A stretch of DNA of 64,000 nucleotides from the NCBI GenBank assembly GCA_963930655.1, contig OZ005605.1:24807501-24871500 (forward strand), given 5' to 3'. Source of the DNA: Myrica gale (lineage: Eukaryota; Streptophyta; Magnoliopsida; Fagales; Myricaceae). This document shows positions 34,678 through 48,925 of this stretch, piece after piece; the stretch's first letter is position 1, and each line of letters opens with the position of its first letter. The position numbers were made by a program, and so were the translations under genes. Below the pieces are notes generated by a model, which was not told the origin of the DNA, searched no databases, and saw only the letters and a program-made list of their open reading frames with translations.

Positions 34678-37600
34678 ATTGTCATTAAATAGCTATTTGT
34701 AGCAAATAAAACAATAAATTACTTAATTCATCTAAAAAGGAAAAAAAAAAGATATTGTGTGAGAGATATAGACTTAACGATTGTTAATATAAATTTTGTG
34801 TAGTGCAGATACATTTAATTCTTAATGTATCTATGAATTAATTTGCATAATTTGATCCTGCTAGTCACATTCTTTGTTCCTATTCATAAAAAATTATGTT
34901 ATCTGTTTTATTTTTATTTTTAGATGTAATTCTATTATTGGGACGAGGAATATTTTGCCTGTTACTACTTACTACTTCCAATTTTTATGAATGATAATGA
35001 TTTTACGTCTATTTAAAAGTAACTTGCGATGCCCTCAATTAAATAAAAAGGGGTTGGTCTTCCTTATCAATAAGGTATTAGGTAGGAGATGGACAATTTG
35101 GACTCCAATGTCCGTTTTAATATAAGATTGATTGTACTAGTGGATTATAATATTAATAACCGAGTCAAACATTGGGCGTACACAAGGGTGAAACTGTCAG
35201 AAAAAAAAAACCACAATTTACGACCAGGGTTGGGGTCAGCGTCCTTGCCTACACGTGTTTTTTGTTATTTCAGTTGACAAAAGTGACCTGATCGTTGCTT
35301 CGGTTCTCTTATCCTTTCCGGCGATTGAAATATTTTTTAAATTTTAGAAATATTTTATATATATTAAAATTTATTAACATTTGTATAAGATTTAAATATG
35401 AATATATGTTAAAATTTTAAAAATATATTTAATTTACTGAAAATTTTGATATTATAAAATATTGGTATTAAACGTCACTTTATTGGTCTACCTCGTCTAT
35501 GGGGTGACCTTCTAGAATTTTAGATACCAACTTTAAGAAACCTATAAGGGCAATTTGGGCATTCAGTAGAAATCTTAGTCCAAAACAGACCTGTCAAGGC
35601 ATCAATTCTTTTATAGTTTTATTTGGAGCTTCGATGACGTGTGCTGCCTAAAACCGTGGGAATCTCAGGTACTCGTCTGATCACTCTCGCCCCAACAGCT
35701 CCGGGAAAAATGAACATAGCTTAAAGGATACCGCAGTCACCTAAATGACAACTTTTGGCCTTATCTATTATAGCTGCTTCTAGGAGGGGCCTTTTCGTCC
35801 GAAATGTTACTTCCAGAAGGAGGACTTTCTACGAATCAAAAAAGCATTTTTCTGTCGTCTCCAGAAGCAGCAGGGTATTTACGTCAAATAAATTAATTAC
35901 TACAAAAGCGCCGCCTAGTTGCTCCGGTAAAGTCTCTTCGTGTTTGTAAATTATGATTTTTTTTTAAAAAAAAAATTACTAATTTTGTAAAAATTGAAAT
36001 AGATATTCCTATTTAGAGAAAGTTGGGAAGGTAGAATTTCATGAAAATTAGTAAAAAAATAAATTTAGATTATTCGAATTAATTATTTATATTTATTGTA
36101 ATAGAAATAGATAATTTGGTGAAGATTTAATCTTTTTTATTGTTATTATTTTATTGAATAAAATTTTGAGTTATTTATATTTACTTTCAAAAATTTTAAA
36201 TGGGTATACAATTTTCGAATATTTTTGAGTATACAAACACTACCATATATGTCACTTGTCTAGGGATGAAGCTAATATTGAAAATCAAGAGAGCTAATTT
36301 AATTAAAATATAATTTGTAGAGGTCGAAATGGAAAATTATAGAAAGATAAAATACATTGTTGGCCAAATTTGTTATGAAGCTATTTTTAGGGGAGCTGGG
36401 GCTATAGCCCTACTAGCCCTGAGCTCTGCTTCTTTATTGTTCTATATCATGTGAGTCCTGCAATATTTAATGTTGTCCCGTATTAATTATTAGATAGAGT
36501 GATTAGTCATGTTCAAATTGGAGAGATGTTCTACCAGTACTGATATGGTTGTCGCTTCATTAAAGTTAACGTTATAATCAAGAAGGAGCCATGCTTAGCC
36601 AGCTATCATAATTTATCTTTATCCATGGCCGGTCCCTAGCTCCGCTTCCTACTGTCGCTTTTAACATTATAGTCAAAAGGCGAGCCGGGTTTAGCAATTT
36701 AGCATATATTATAAATTATAAAAATCTGTCTTTAATCTTATCGTATTGACGTCGACATCGACCGGTAAAGTATTGTCGTAACTAGTAGATTATTCCCATT
36801 TTATGTTTTAGAACTGATCAGTTTTTGTTGTCCCGATAGAAACAATTTCTTTTAATTGCAAGTAATGTATCTTCCAACAGAATTGGGATATCGTCGTTCC
36901 TGCTTTCTCTACTACAATTCGTAACCAATAATACTCTTCTCTTTCGTGTATAACTAGAGTTGCAGGAGTCATCCCGATCCTCTCGTAGATGCTTCTCGAA
37001 TCTTCCACGCGTAGAACGTACCCCAGACAATTTCCTGGGCTGCATGATGGGCGACGGCTAGACGTGCTTACAATTAAACGAGGGCATATTGGGAGTCAAT
37101 TGAAGTTATAAGGAACATGTTCATGAACCTTCCCGCACCACATAATATAGGTTTGTTCAAATATTTATATATCGTTACAGAGAATTAGCTGCAGACTCTT
37201 GCTGAGCAAAGAAAGGGGAAAAAAAAGATTAAGAAGCTGCAATAATTATTCGGACAAAATATGGACCACCGCAATGATGGCATGCATATAGTACTGTTCA
37301 CGACTTATGTGTGCGGTGTGCAAGTAAGGGATTAATGAGCTGTACAACATAAAACGATCGAGTCATGCAACTTATTATAGTAAGTAAGAAATTAAAGAGT
37401 TTTAATGTAAATCATAACAACGTAAACCAAGTTGACAATGCTTTTGTTTTGTGAAGTGGGTTCACAGAATGAATGTAACCCAAGGACAAGCACTAGTCAC
37501 ATTTGTGCTTTGACTTCAAAATGACTAATCAAAGTTGCTCTTGAAGCCCCTTTGATCATTATAAAGTCCAGTTCAACTTAGTAAGGTATCAATGTGACTT

Positions 37601-39799
37601 GACCCTTATAGAACTCATCTCTCATTCATTCTCTCTTCTCATTCCATGTGAGATTCGGAGTATCACAATGGAATAGACCTTGTAAGTACTAACGAGATTT
37701 AGCCTAAGAGGAGGTGTAAAAAATATGGGCTCAATGAGCTGAGAAAAAGATCAGATGTATCAAAAATAATGTTAAATAATAGGTCGCAACACAGCAGATA
37801 ATAATCTTTTTTCTGCAAAAACTGCTATAATATCTCTGTCGTGAGTCGTGTTTGTGTTTTAATTAGTATATGTGACTGAAATTATTGCAATTTTATTAGA
37901 TTCGGAAAACTGTTCCTTCTAACCTGAAAAAAATTAAAAAGATAAAAACAAGCTCGTACTTGGCCGCATGAGTACTGAGTACGTCTAGATTAATCTGTAC
38001 ATATATTATAATATGCGTCCTCCAACTTTGTACACCGCACGTGGCGAGAACCCAATTGATTCGGACCCACCGTCGATATGACTTTAACATGCTCGAAAGT
38101 CAATGGTGTGCGTAATTGACGTAGCTACAAAAGTCCACGAAATTAGTTGGAATGGTTCACATTCATAAGGTGGCACTTGACAGACTCACGCGTAGAACAA
38201 AATTAAAACAAGAAGGTGGTCCCATATGCCCCCTCTACTCCTAGATACACTGGTCTATGGGGAATAAGCAGGACGTTTTCTTCTTTAACTAACGCAGCGT
38301 TTCTTAATTGCCGCCTAGAGCTCAAAACCAATCCATTTTTATTTCTAAATATGTTTTACAAATTTAAGTCGGAAGTGTCAAGTGAGGCAGTAAACTTGCA
38401 TATAATTATCATGGCAGTGGTTAGCTTCGTATAAAACTCCCTCTGTTCGAGGTTTGGTAGATAAGATTCGATGCTAAGTATATTAGTTCCTTGTAAAAAT
38501 ATCCCTCCCATGAGCTTCCTGCCATTTGGGACCAAGCTCTAGGTATAGCTCTCTATTACTTCGAGAGCAGGCCTTGAAGATGTCCTAATAAAATGCCCAT
38601 CTAGACGCCCATTTCGCTCCCCCGGAAATAAAAACCTGCATACGTTATAACCTAGTGAGCTTAGATTTTACTTGTAGAAAACTCGCGCATTTGTTGGTCT
38701 GGATGCCATTGTCTTGGTATCTTCAAGCTGGGTTAATTGAAAGCTGATTCTGATTAATTTCTGAGTCTTGACTTTCAGCTGCTTCTAGTACTCGAAGACT
38801 TGATCCTGGTTTTTCCCGCGATCAGTCTTTCATGAAATGAGAAATGCCCCAGGTTCCTCTAAAGTTCAAACACATATGCATGACTCGATTGTTAAAATTT
38901 TGAGATATGGGATTGGTGAAAGTGTGAACAAATGAAGAGAGAAAAAGATTTCAATGAGAAAGAATTATTTGATAGGAAAAGAGAATATTTTGTAATCGTT
39001 TTAATTGTCTGAAATTTTAGAGTGCCAAAAATTTGGCAATCAAACATCTTAAATATTCTTACTTCTTTGTTGAAGAAGCCAAGGAATAGAGTTGGACTTT
39101 TATCCTCGGGGACAGACTAACAAATGTAACCTCAATGTTCACATTCTCTTGCCCAAATTCAACTGCCGGAATTCCTGGTGACTTATTGTCCGTACGGGCC
39201 CCATTGCGAGATCTGAATACCCTGGCATTGTGAACAGTCGATATGCTCGCCGAGTAGATTCGTCAAGAGTTCTAATATCAATCATCGTCACAGGCTCACA
39301 GCTACAGGCCCAATGTCTATAGACATGGTATATATGTCTTTGAAAGTTAAGCAGATGATAGAAGAAAGAGTTGGGCTGGGCCAAATGGAAAATATGAGCT
39401 CCACCCAATATCCAAAAAAAAAAAAAAAGCGGCCGCTTACAATTTTCTTTGCATGTATACAGGCTTACAGCTAAACTGGCCATTTGCGAAAAAGTTTAAC
39501 TGTGGCCCTTTTCGTCGAGTGAGAGTCTGAGAGGCTACGTTACAAATCACTGTTCAAAAAGCATGAGCCCAGTCCCTATAAGACCCTACGAGAGCGTCGT
39601 CATCTGTTAACACAATTTGTATACCTTTTTATATCAACTATTCTGGTTAAATTTACTATAAGGGAGATTTGAGGACGTGGAGAGGGGGAGAGAACAAAAA
39701 GTGACATCGGATAGCGATAAAGGAGATAACGAATGGCAAAAACTATGCGGCTTCAATGCAACTGGGATGAGTTTTTCAAGAAGGCTATGACAGCAGTGT

Positions 39800-42700
39800 C
39801 TACCTTGTCTTCTTTCCAAGCTTCGGATTTTTGCACATTCGGATGCCATTTGGAGTGACCTCCACTAGTTCATCTTCTTGAATGTACTCAATGCAGTCAT
39901 CCAGGCTGTAATCCAATGGGGTATCGAGAATCACTGAACAAGAAGAACAATATGGATCATTAAATGCAATAAACCACGCCGTGCAGCTGCAGATGTATGA
40001 ACTATATATTAAAGTTCAATAAAAGAACAAAAAGGGGAAGACAATAACATCTGGACTCCAAAAAATCTAAGAGTTTAGGTAATTATTGAATTTGGGCCAG
40101 TTCTGATTAGTGTTAAAAGCTGATCATCAAACATCCTCTTAACACCCCTTATTCAGAGGCTACGACTTTTTGTAGCACACTTTTTCCTTGGCGACAGCGG
40201 AACAAAAAATGGAAAAAACAAAATCCCTCGTGTAGTTGACATGCACCCAAACAGTACCTACTTTCGGCTTCTCCATGTTTTCTTCATTTTGTATTTATAA
40301 ATAGCAGTGATTAAGAAACAAGAAACTGGCGGTACAGCTTGTTCTGACAATCACACAGGTTCTTCACATAAGGTCGAATATGCTAACTTCTACGGCATAG
40401 GAGTAACATAGCCAAAATAGCGAAAACCCGATTTCAAGCATCTTGTTCTTTGTAAACCTACATGACCCAAACTTCCATGCTAAAAAAAGACTAGTAAAGG
40501 AAAAAGTAAATGTAAACAGAAGTAACCAAATTTCTTTCTTGAGAAGAGAAGGAAAAATATAAGTGAAATATTGGAGATGCTTCTGACCTGTTTGCTCTTT
40601 GTTAGAGCGTATATTTGTTGCAGCTTTTTTCTTGCACACGTTAAGGGACAAGTCCCCAGGTCGCTGATGAATGCCAACTATTTGACCTTTATAAACATCC
40701 ACGCCAGGAGCAACAAACATCTGCCCCCTGTCTTGTGAACTAGAAAGGGCATAGGAAGTAGTCGTTCCATCCTCAAAGGCAACCTGAAAATCGGTTTCAT
40801 GTGATTCAGTCTGGTATGATCGTCATGAAGCTCCCTAAGATTCATGGGAATTCCATTGCATCATTTTATAGATTAAAGGGAAAAAAAACGAGGCTCAATT
40901 ACTATCGCAATGGCCTCCATCTTAAGACCATTTTCATGGATGCAATTTCGGAAACTATATCAGAAGCTAGAAATTACCAGTGAACCCTGATCCCTGGTAG
41001 TAATATCACCAGCCCAAGGTCCATAGCTGTCGAATATTGTGTTGAGAATTGCAGTGCCACGAGAAGCTGTTAAAATTGCATTTCGTAACCCAAGAAGACC
41101 ACGGGTTGGAATTTTATATTTAAGAAATGTTGTTCCTTCCGACCTAGTACACAAATTCCCAGATTATTAGACCAATTTCACAAGTAACGGGGTACAAATT
41201 CAAGGAAGATATTGTATATCAACAAACATATCTGAACTCTAAGAAGTATAAGCCCACAATACATGTGGTACAATTATATCAACAAAATATGTCTGAACTC
41301 CACAAAGTAGAAGCTTCTTTTTTCCACATCAATCCCATCACAGAGTTTCGAGAAGACAATCAAGAAAACAAACAAATATTATTCTTTGTTCCTTTATTGC
41401 CATTTTATGCCACGTTTCATGAGAATTTTCCACCTCCTCGGTGGAAAATTACAAAAATAGAAAGAAAAAAAAGGTAAAAGAGAATTTTACCCACCCGACC
41501 CCTTGCATATCAAACATCTGCCCACGCCTTTTGCCCAGAAGTTCAACCACGGATCCCATATGTACTTCAGGCACTTCCACAGTGGCAATCTGCAGGTAAC
41601 ATATTAGTAACAATACTTTTTTTTGATAAGTAAGCAATTTTATTGAAGAAAGAAAGGAAAAAGAGCAGTACAAAGAGTACTGACAGATATTACAGCATAC
41701 AAACGAAAAAACTTAAGAAGTCTTGAAAATCTAGAAAAGGACCACCCAACAACGCATTAGCTCCAAAAAAAAAGATTAACCATCAAACCACCCTGCAAGC
41801 TCTCCAAAGACAAAGAAGAATCCTCAAAACATCGCCTATTCCTCTCCTTCCAAAGACTCCACCAAATACAAGAGGAAATCATCATCCAAATAAACTTAGC
41901 GATTGGATCCTTAAACTTTCTTCCCCAACAAAGCAAGACATCCCCAACCCGCTCCGGCATAACCCAATGAAGATTAACCATAGAAAAAACATGCTTCCAC
42001 ATACCTCTCAGAAGAGTGTATAACATGGCTTTCAGTGATAAATAAACTGACAAAGTCTTGCCTCACACATAATAAATTCTCAGTAATTACCAATATTACA
42101 AGCCTTTATTTGGTTGTTGTTCTCTTATCTCATGTGTAACCACAATTGAATTAATAAACCGAGATATGACATGAAAAACTTCTAAAATAGAAGTACTGCA
42201 AACCCATCAATTAGGCATTTACGCTGTCGTGATCACAGGCATTGAGATCAATTATACTAAAAACTCAGTTTCAAGGAAAGAAAAAGAACAAAAAAAAAGT
42301 TCACGGGTTTCTCAGTTTTCTACCAACCCACCTAGAGGCTTGACATGAACCCAAGAGAAAATTGCAGAATTTTCTGACCTTACATGAATATAAAACACTT
42401 CTGAATAATTTGTACATATCTCAATTGTCTAAAATGGACCAAAAGAAAGAAAGCACAAGCATGTTGAGAAAGAAAACATTTGAATTTATGTCAACAATAA
42501 ATCACATGAATCAATGACTTCCTTTCCCCCAACCTCCCACCCATCTTTTCCAAAACAGAAACAGAAGTAAAGGAAAATCTCCGTTAGAAATTCACCTCAT
42601 ATGGTTCCAGCAACTTGTCATCCACTTTTTTGTTAATAACTTTAGGAGGTCCTACCATGAATTCATATCCTTCTCTACGCCTGAAATGGAGGATTACTTA

Positions 42701-45700
42701 GAGATATGCATGCAGAAGAAATGCATGAGCAACTAAACAACTTATACTTACATGTTTTCTATCAGTATGGTGATATGTAAAGTACCACGGCCACTAACAA
42801 TAAATGTGTCTGCTGTTTCTCCATCATCAACTCTCATGGCCAAATTACGTTCCAGCTCACGGTAGAGCCGGTCTCGCAAGTTTCTACTAGTAACATACTT
42901 TCCCTAAAATGTAGAAGAAAAAAAACTTTGAGTCTCAAGGCCATCCCAGCACAACACTTTTCTAGATATATATGTGAAGAAGATACAATTCTAACAAGAA
43001 ACAGAAGGAATGCAATACATTTGTAAAGAGATTATGATGATTGAATATCAAATTAGTATTACTCAACCACAGGCATGCATACTCAATGCAGCAACATACT
43101 ACTTAAGGCATGCATACGTCGGCCTTTTGGCTTGCCTACAAGGATACCTTCACAAAAGGCTCATGCACTGGGATAGAAATCCATGTAGACTGTTACCAAG
43201 AGACATACCTCACGCCCAACAAAGGGAGAAATATTTATAGAGAAAGCCATTTTGACAGTTGGTTCTTCCACCTTAATGGCAGGCAAAGGCCGCCCGGAGA
43301 TTTTGTCTGCAATTGTCTCACCAATCTGATAAGAGAATTTGAATGAGTTATAAGATACTCGCAACAAGATGGGGAAAATAAAGGTGGACATAAATATCTC
43401 TTATTTTTTAATCGGAAATTGTCTTATAAGTAAGAAGTCCATATAGTGGGAAGAAAAAGTAACAATGATGTTAGGATCCAGATGATCCATGCAAAATAAT
43501 ATCCTAACCTGTATGTCATCAATCCCACAGACAGCACATATGTCACCAGCTTCCACTTTCTCTGCAGGAGCCCTACTGAATTTTTCGTACACAAACAGCT
43601 CACTAACTCTTGCAAATCTACAGGAATCTTCCGAGGTGCATACCTAGAAATTAAAATCAAACCATAAGTCGCAAAAAAAAATATGTTTTGATTCCTTTCT
43701 TTTTTTGCTTAAATAAAAGTATCCAAGGAAACTCACCTTCACATCCAATCCTTTACGCAGAAATCCAGCATGCAAGCGTCCGATGGCTATTCGGCCCTTG
43801 TGTTCATCGTACTCAATATTTGTAACCTAGAAAAAAAATCCACTATAAATAAGAAGTTTACTTGGACATAAACAAATAATATAAATTCCAACCACCCATA
43901 AAACAAATATTAGGCTGAGCCCTATAAGTCAAGTTTTCTTGCCTATCATATTAGGGAGAAAAAGCAAGAACATAAGAAACCTTTCACTTTCAATCTCTAC
44001 CTTGTTTAGCAGGGCGTTTTGGGGAGTTATCAAAATCATCCAGTTACTTCAATATTCTGGGAACAGAATGTTTTTACTTCAACAGTGTAAGAGCAGCCAA
44101 GAGATTAATTTTGTTTGTCTTGAACGTAACATTTTCATTGATGCAAAAGCAGATGAGAAAAGCTTGGCAGTAACTTGTGGAACAAGCTGCAGGATTTACA
44201 ATTGGCGGAGAAACTAAATATCCATTCTTCCCTCTTATTGGATGTCATTTTTTTATTGTTCATTTTGATTGTTTTGCCATTTTCCCCTGTAACAGAGGCA
44301 GTTTGATGCCTCGTACCCAGCCTCAACGACAGACATATTGCAAATATAAAGGTGTAGAAATTGGTTAGCTAACTCTCCACCTACTAGTCATCCTTTCTGA
44401 TCCTGGATTAAAAAATGTTAATGACTACAATCTCTTTCATTAGTCTTTCCCTAAAGACCTCGTATGCTGCATCAAGCACACATCAAACCCTGCAGTCTGG
44501 TAATAGTGTTCATCTTTAACCTAACAAATCGTTGTTATGTAGTTTTGCAGCGTTATAAGGTGCGATTGCACATCCAAACAGGCGACATAAGAGAAAACCA
44601 GCATGAAAAAGTAACAAAAAGAACAATCACTAACAAGCATTTGCAGTGCACCATCTTTCTCAATGCGCGGTCCAGGTATGCATCTGATTACAGACTCGAA
44701 AAGTGGCCCGAGATCTTCTGCCAAATTTTCAGGTGACAATCCTGCCTTCCCCTTAATACCACTTGCATATATTGCTTGGAAATCACACTGCACAGAAAAT
44801 GAAAGTTGCAGGTACAACCAACTTTAGATACTGTTCAAGGAACACATGAGAGCAATTATAATGCTTCAATGATAAAAGGTTTAATTATGAGGAGGTGATG
44901 TCTAGCACTGCAGTTTTCTTTATTCTATTCACATCCAGATATCTAGTTAGCCAAGAAAAGACCTTTTTCATTCTCATTATCCACAATACCTAGCGAATGG
45001 TTCCTATTACAAACAGGGCCATCATGGTTAGCAAACCACTTTGATGTCCCATGTTTGTCCATTCAGGCATGGATGGTGCCAAGTACGGCATCAGTATTGA
45101 ACAACAAAAGATTTTGAACCTAGCATCCAGTGAGAACAACATATTTAAATATCTCCGTCGCATAGAAAGAAGTACCTGTTCATCTGTTGCATTTAGTTCA
45201 ATAAAGAGTTCAAAAGTTGAATTAACAACAAATTCAGGACGAGCAGAAGGTCTGTCAATCTTATTGACGACAACAATAACAGCATGACCAAATTCCAGTG
45301 CCTTCTTTAGAACAAATCTGGTTTGAGGCATTGGACCTTCAACAGAATCTACCTACAGAAATGGAGAGCTCCATCAATAAACTAGAGATCACATGAAAAG
45401 AGAAGATAATCAGGTAGCTTATCTAAAGATGTAGTATTACCAGATAAACCAACCAAAAAAGTAACAAGCATGGAAAAGATTCTCCCAAGAGATCATTTAT
45501 ATAAGAAGAAAGATCTATTTTGTTAATTGTTCAGTTTGAGAGCCAGGCACAATATTCTTCCTTCCCAACTCTTTATTCAATGTCTTGTTTCATTGAATTG
45601 TTGATAGGAAAATACCAAAAGTGTGAACAAGCAAAAGAACAAATGGAAATTCCCAACAAGAATAGCAGAATATAATCCATGGTTTCTGCTAAAAGAAGCG

Positions 45701-47849
45701 ATATTTTCTGTGGAAGGACTTCTATGATGGAAATTGAGTACAGGGCTAAGCAGAGATGATATAGGCTGTCTGACTTTGAATCCAGCAATCACAAGACACT
45801 GGCTATCCGACACCTATAACACGATTCTGGATATTGGCATTTGTGGTGTGACCTAAATAAAGAAGCCTGTATTTGTTCAAGTATACCAACACACTGTGGT
45901 TCCATGGTCCGGGAAATCCACACAATACACATTACAAGAGTTTTTGAGTTTTTTTTTTCCCAAGAGCCAATAGCATATACCAACCATCACAATAAAAATG
46001 TCAGTATCAATCATCAGACGAGAAACCACAAGGTTAGAATGCATATCATGACAAAAAGTAGATGGCTCAAAGAAATACCACTAGAAGAACCCCTTCCACC
46101 ATATTAAGGATGCGTTCCACTTCCCCACCAAAGTCCGAGTGCCCTGGAGTATCGATTATGTTGATCTTTGTGTCTTTATAAGTGATAGACGTATTTTTGC
46201 TAAGTATTGTTATCCCTCTCTCACGCTCTAGATCATTAGAGTCCATAATCCTTTCCTGTACAAATTGGTTGTCGCGAAAAACCTGCATGGAAATATGAGA
46301 GATGTAAGTTAAGATTCATCATTTCCTTAAAATTGTGAAAGGGATAAGCAGGAAAATGTTACAGTCCCGTCCCTTTCACTGTTATAAGTCGCAAGTGACA
46401 AGTAACTGCAATGAATTCCATAGATAAGTATCCAATTAGAGGATTCGATTCTACATCTCTTCATTTGTTCATACTATCATATTTAGGCTTTTGATAAATC
46501 TCAGCTTATTGTACATTCTGTAATTGGCTATGGTGTTACCAAAACCATTTCAAGGTATTGTCCCATGCCTCTTTCTGCAGATTTCATAATTTCCCATTTA
46601 ATACCAGAAGAGTCAGATCACCAAAAGGCAAATAAAGGTGCCTAGAACAGTATGAGAAACTGAATTCAATGGGAATTCACAATATTAATTTTTGAAACAT
46701 TTATCACACGCATCATCTTACCATTGACTGTTATATGTACGCTTGTTCAATCTGTCAGTGTCATTAGTGACTTAAATCTTTCTAGGTACATTAAGATTAT
46801 GATCTATGGTCAGTCTATGGATATAAAGTCCAGATCTGCAGTATCTGTTAAAAATTATGTAACCTACCATCCAGGGCTGGCAAGATGAAGAGTGAGCCAA
46901 CATCCTAACAGGTTCCCCATACTTTTCACACTAAAAGAGAGATTGTGCAACCTGACAGGTTCCCCATCCTAACATGTAACCTACCATTCAGGCACTGCCC
47001 TCCTCTCCTTATTACTTATTATAATTTACACCTGCGGAGGTTGTGCAACTCAGAAAAAGCATAAGCTCAGTTGCTTAAATAATGTATATTCTGTGTCAAA
47101 GTACTCTGTCACCAAGACTTCAAAAGCATACATGAATGCAGAGAGAGACATTAAGAACAAAAGATAAACAAACAATGAATACAAATTATGTAGCTAACTT
47201 AATTTGTGAAGGTAGCTTGTGGCATTGCCAATGCTCATATACGCAGTTGAAATATCATTAAGGAATGAATACTTTCCTAGGAATTACCTTTGCTTGCCTC
47301 AGCATAGAATCAACCAAAGTTGTCTTTCCATGATCTACATGAGCTACAATTGCTATATTCCTTACGTCATTTCTCCTCATCAACTGGCTCTTCTTCTCTA
47401 ACGAAGCGAAAAAGAATTAGATATTAGGTGTCTCTGAATAAACCTCGATGCTAGATGTACTCCGGACACATTTGGCGTAACTCATCAAACCGGGTGCGTG
47501 CGTAAGTGTTCATAAACACAATGAAAAATAGTAATCCACGATATCTAAGAAAATGAAAGGAAACAACGATATGTAAGAAAATAAGTAAATTAAAATCAGA
47601 GTAAAGTGAGCGGGCGAGTGAATTACCGGGAGTGGCGGTTTCCGTTGCTTGAGAAACGGAGCATCTAATAAGTCGGCAAGAGATACCTGTGGAACGGAAT
47701 TTGAGGCCCCGTTTGGAGGTTGGAGAGGAAGAAAAACTGAGGCCGAAGAGTTGGCTAGAGAGTGGAGAAGCAAACGAGGTTCTCCTAGGACTAGGAAGGT
47801 TAGGAATCATCGCGGAGAAGGTCGAGGGTTGGAAGAAGCTGATTGCCAT
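39800..47849 (-). CDS. Chloroplast TypA/BipA translational GTPase (SVR3-like), 14 exons, 678 aa
   Basis: Ribosome-associated GTPase of the EF-G/LepA class. From memory it is close throughout to Arabidopsis At5g13650 (SVR3), needed for plastid translation and cold tolerance; that role is inferred here. Exons: 47627-47849, 47288-47397, 46079-46282, 45176-45352, 44635-44787, 43737-43826, 43509-43643, 43209-43325, 42752-42903, 42596-42680, 41495-41589, 40978-41143, 40588-40783 and 39800-39933. They total 2037 nt with phases closing. The Ser/Thr-rich N-terminal ~60 residues are a plastid transit peptide. G1 AHVDHGKTT (93-101), switch [10 protein letters not shown]3 DTPGH (155-159) and G4 NKID (209-212) follow. 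Domain V carries [17 protein letters not shown] and the C-terminal domain [14 protein letters not shown]. The ATG at 47849 is preferred (GCGATGGCA context, transit peptide); an in-frame ATG at 47942 exists. A LINE fragment sits in intron 10. Confidence 0.95.
41617..42060 (-). mobile_element. 5'-truncated LINE in intron 10 of the TypA gene
   Basis: Minus-strand frame at 41757-42053 matches the C-terminal end of plant L1-type LINE ORF2. It holds the zinc-binding region ([18 protein letters not shown] ... [16 protein letters not shown]). After it comes a LINE-like 3' tail, CAATAAAATTGCTTACTTATC, ending in eight A (41617-41624). It has the same orientation as the host gene. The 5' part with endonuclease and reverse transcriptase is missing, as is usual for truncated insertions. 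No target duplication was found by eye. Confidence 0.8.
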
Positions 47850-48467
47850 CGCTCCCTCACACTCTCTCTCAGGTCGCAGCTGCTTAGAGAGAGGGAGAGA
47901 GAGGAAGGGATTTGGGAAGTGAGGCTGCAATTCGAATTGCAAATTCCAAAAGAAGTGAAAGTCGTGGCTGGTCCTTTAACCGCTACTCCCAAAGAGTGTG
48001 GTTCTGTTTCATTTGCGGGAAGCTCCAGCTTACCCCACGTCACCAACCGGGGCCTACAAAAAACGCGGGTCCCACGACCATATGCGCATGGCTTGGTCAG
48101 AAGGCCTATTGCTTCCACCCCAGAAGGCCTATTGCTTGTCTGGACCTTCGAATTTTTTGGATGAAATACTATGGGCCGTACCCAGAAAGAAAAACTACTA
48201 TGGACCTTACGATCGGCCAGACTTGCAAAGTTTGTTTGTTTGCTCAAATAAATGGCTATTTAGCCCATAAGAAACAATACCAAAAAAGTTGGTATCAGTC
48301 GGTGCTTGCAATAAAAAATAAACGTAAAAAAAAAAATAAGAAAACAGTGTAAGTTGTAACAGAAACAGTAAGGTCTCCATGATTTGCTTGGTTAGAATAA
48401 TTGCAGGCCTAGACAGTACGGAGATCTTTGAATATCTTCTTTTTAGGCCTAACGTTTAGCTAAAAGA

Positions 48468-48771
48468 TAGGTTATCTTTGTCTTTTTTTTTTTTTCAGAA
48501 TTTATTTACAAAACTACCACATATCATCTAAACAATTCAAACACAAATATGAATACATTATAAATAATTTTCAACAATTTTTTACTTTTTTATTTAATAC
48601 AAATTTTCTCTCTTTATATTTTTTCATATAACTCCAATATTTTTTTTATTAAACAATTACATCAAATCATTTCTTTCTTTACTTTACACAAATACCTATA
48701 AAATACTATTAAACATAAATATTCACCACTTCTTTAAAATCACACCATTTTACCAACACCAACATATCCCT
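48468..48771. mobile_element. MITE-like element, family B copy
   Basis: Right end CCAACACCAACATATCCC resembles the right end of the 19494-19800 copy. The internal block with 'ttttttattaaacaattaca' and 'tcaaatcatttct' is shared. The left end is worn (AGGTTATCTTTG). Confidence 0.6.
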
Positions 48772-48925
48772 AATTTGCAGCGATCAGTTGGTCGTCGATG
48801 TGACCCATTTCCGTCTTTATCGTCTTTCTTAATTGCCATGAGTGGGACATCCCTATAACTAGTGCTAGTGAGTCACGGCCCAAATTCAGGAAAAAAAAGA
48901 GAGTCACGGTCCAAGTTCTTTGTTA

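Larger units (their letters stand above)
31989..39799. other. Long intergenic region between the CDPK and TypA genes
   Basis: The first ~350 nt are probably the kinase 5' UTR and promoter (no clear TATA box). The rest is AT-rich with two MITEs and a probable solo LTR, listed separately. A stretch at 36242-36432 has features of a worn hAT-like non-autonomous element. 37380-37830 and 38100-39480 show no recognisable gene. A run of 14 A next to GCGGCCGC occurs near 39420 and appears to be chance. Confidence 0.5.

Noticed and set aside
37380-37830. Possible second solo LTR (ends resembling GGAGTATCACA)
   Set aside because: No matching start, no target duplication and no TATA-like core could be defined.
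39410-39440. A run of 14 A followed by GCGGCCGC (NotI), resembling an oligo-dT/NotI cDNA primer junction
   Set aside because: Flanking sequence on both sides reads as ordinary continuous plant DNA. The most likely explanation is chance; there is no other vector sequence.
47649-48352. Plus-strand frames of up to 171 aa over the first exon and promoter of the TypA gene
   Set aside because: They are antisense to the transit-peptide exon and its CT-rich leader; the composition follows from the reverse strand. No recognisable protein.
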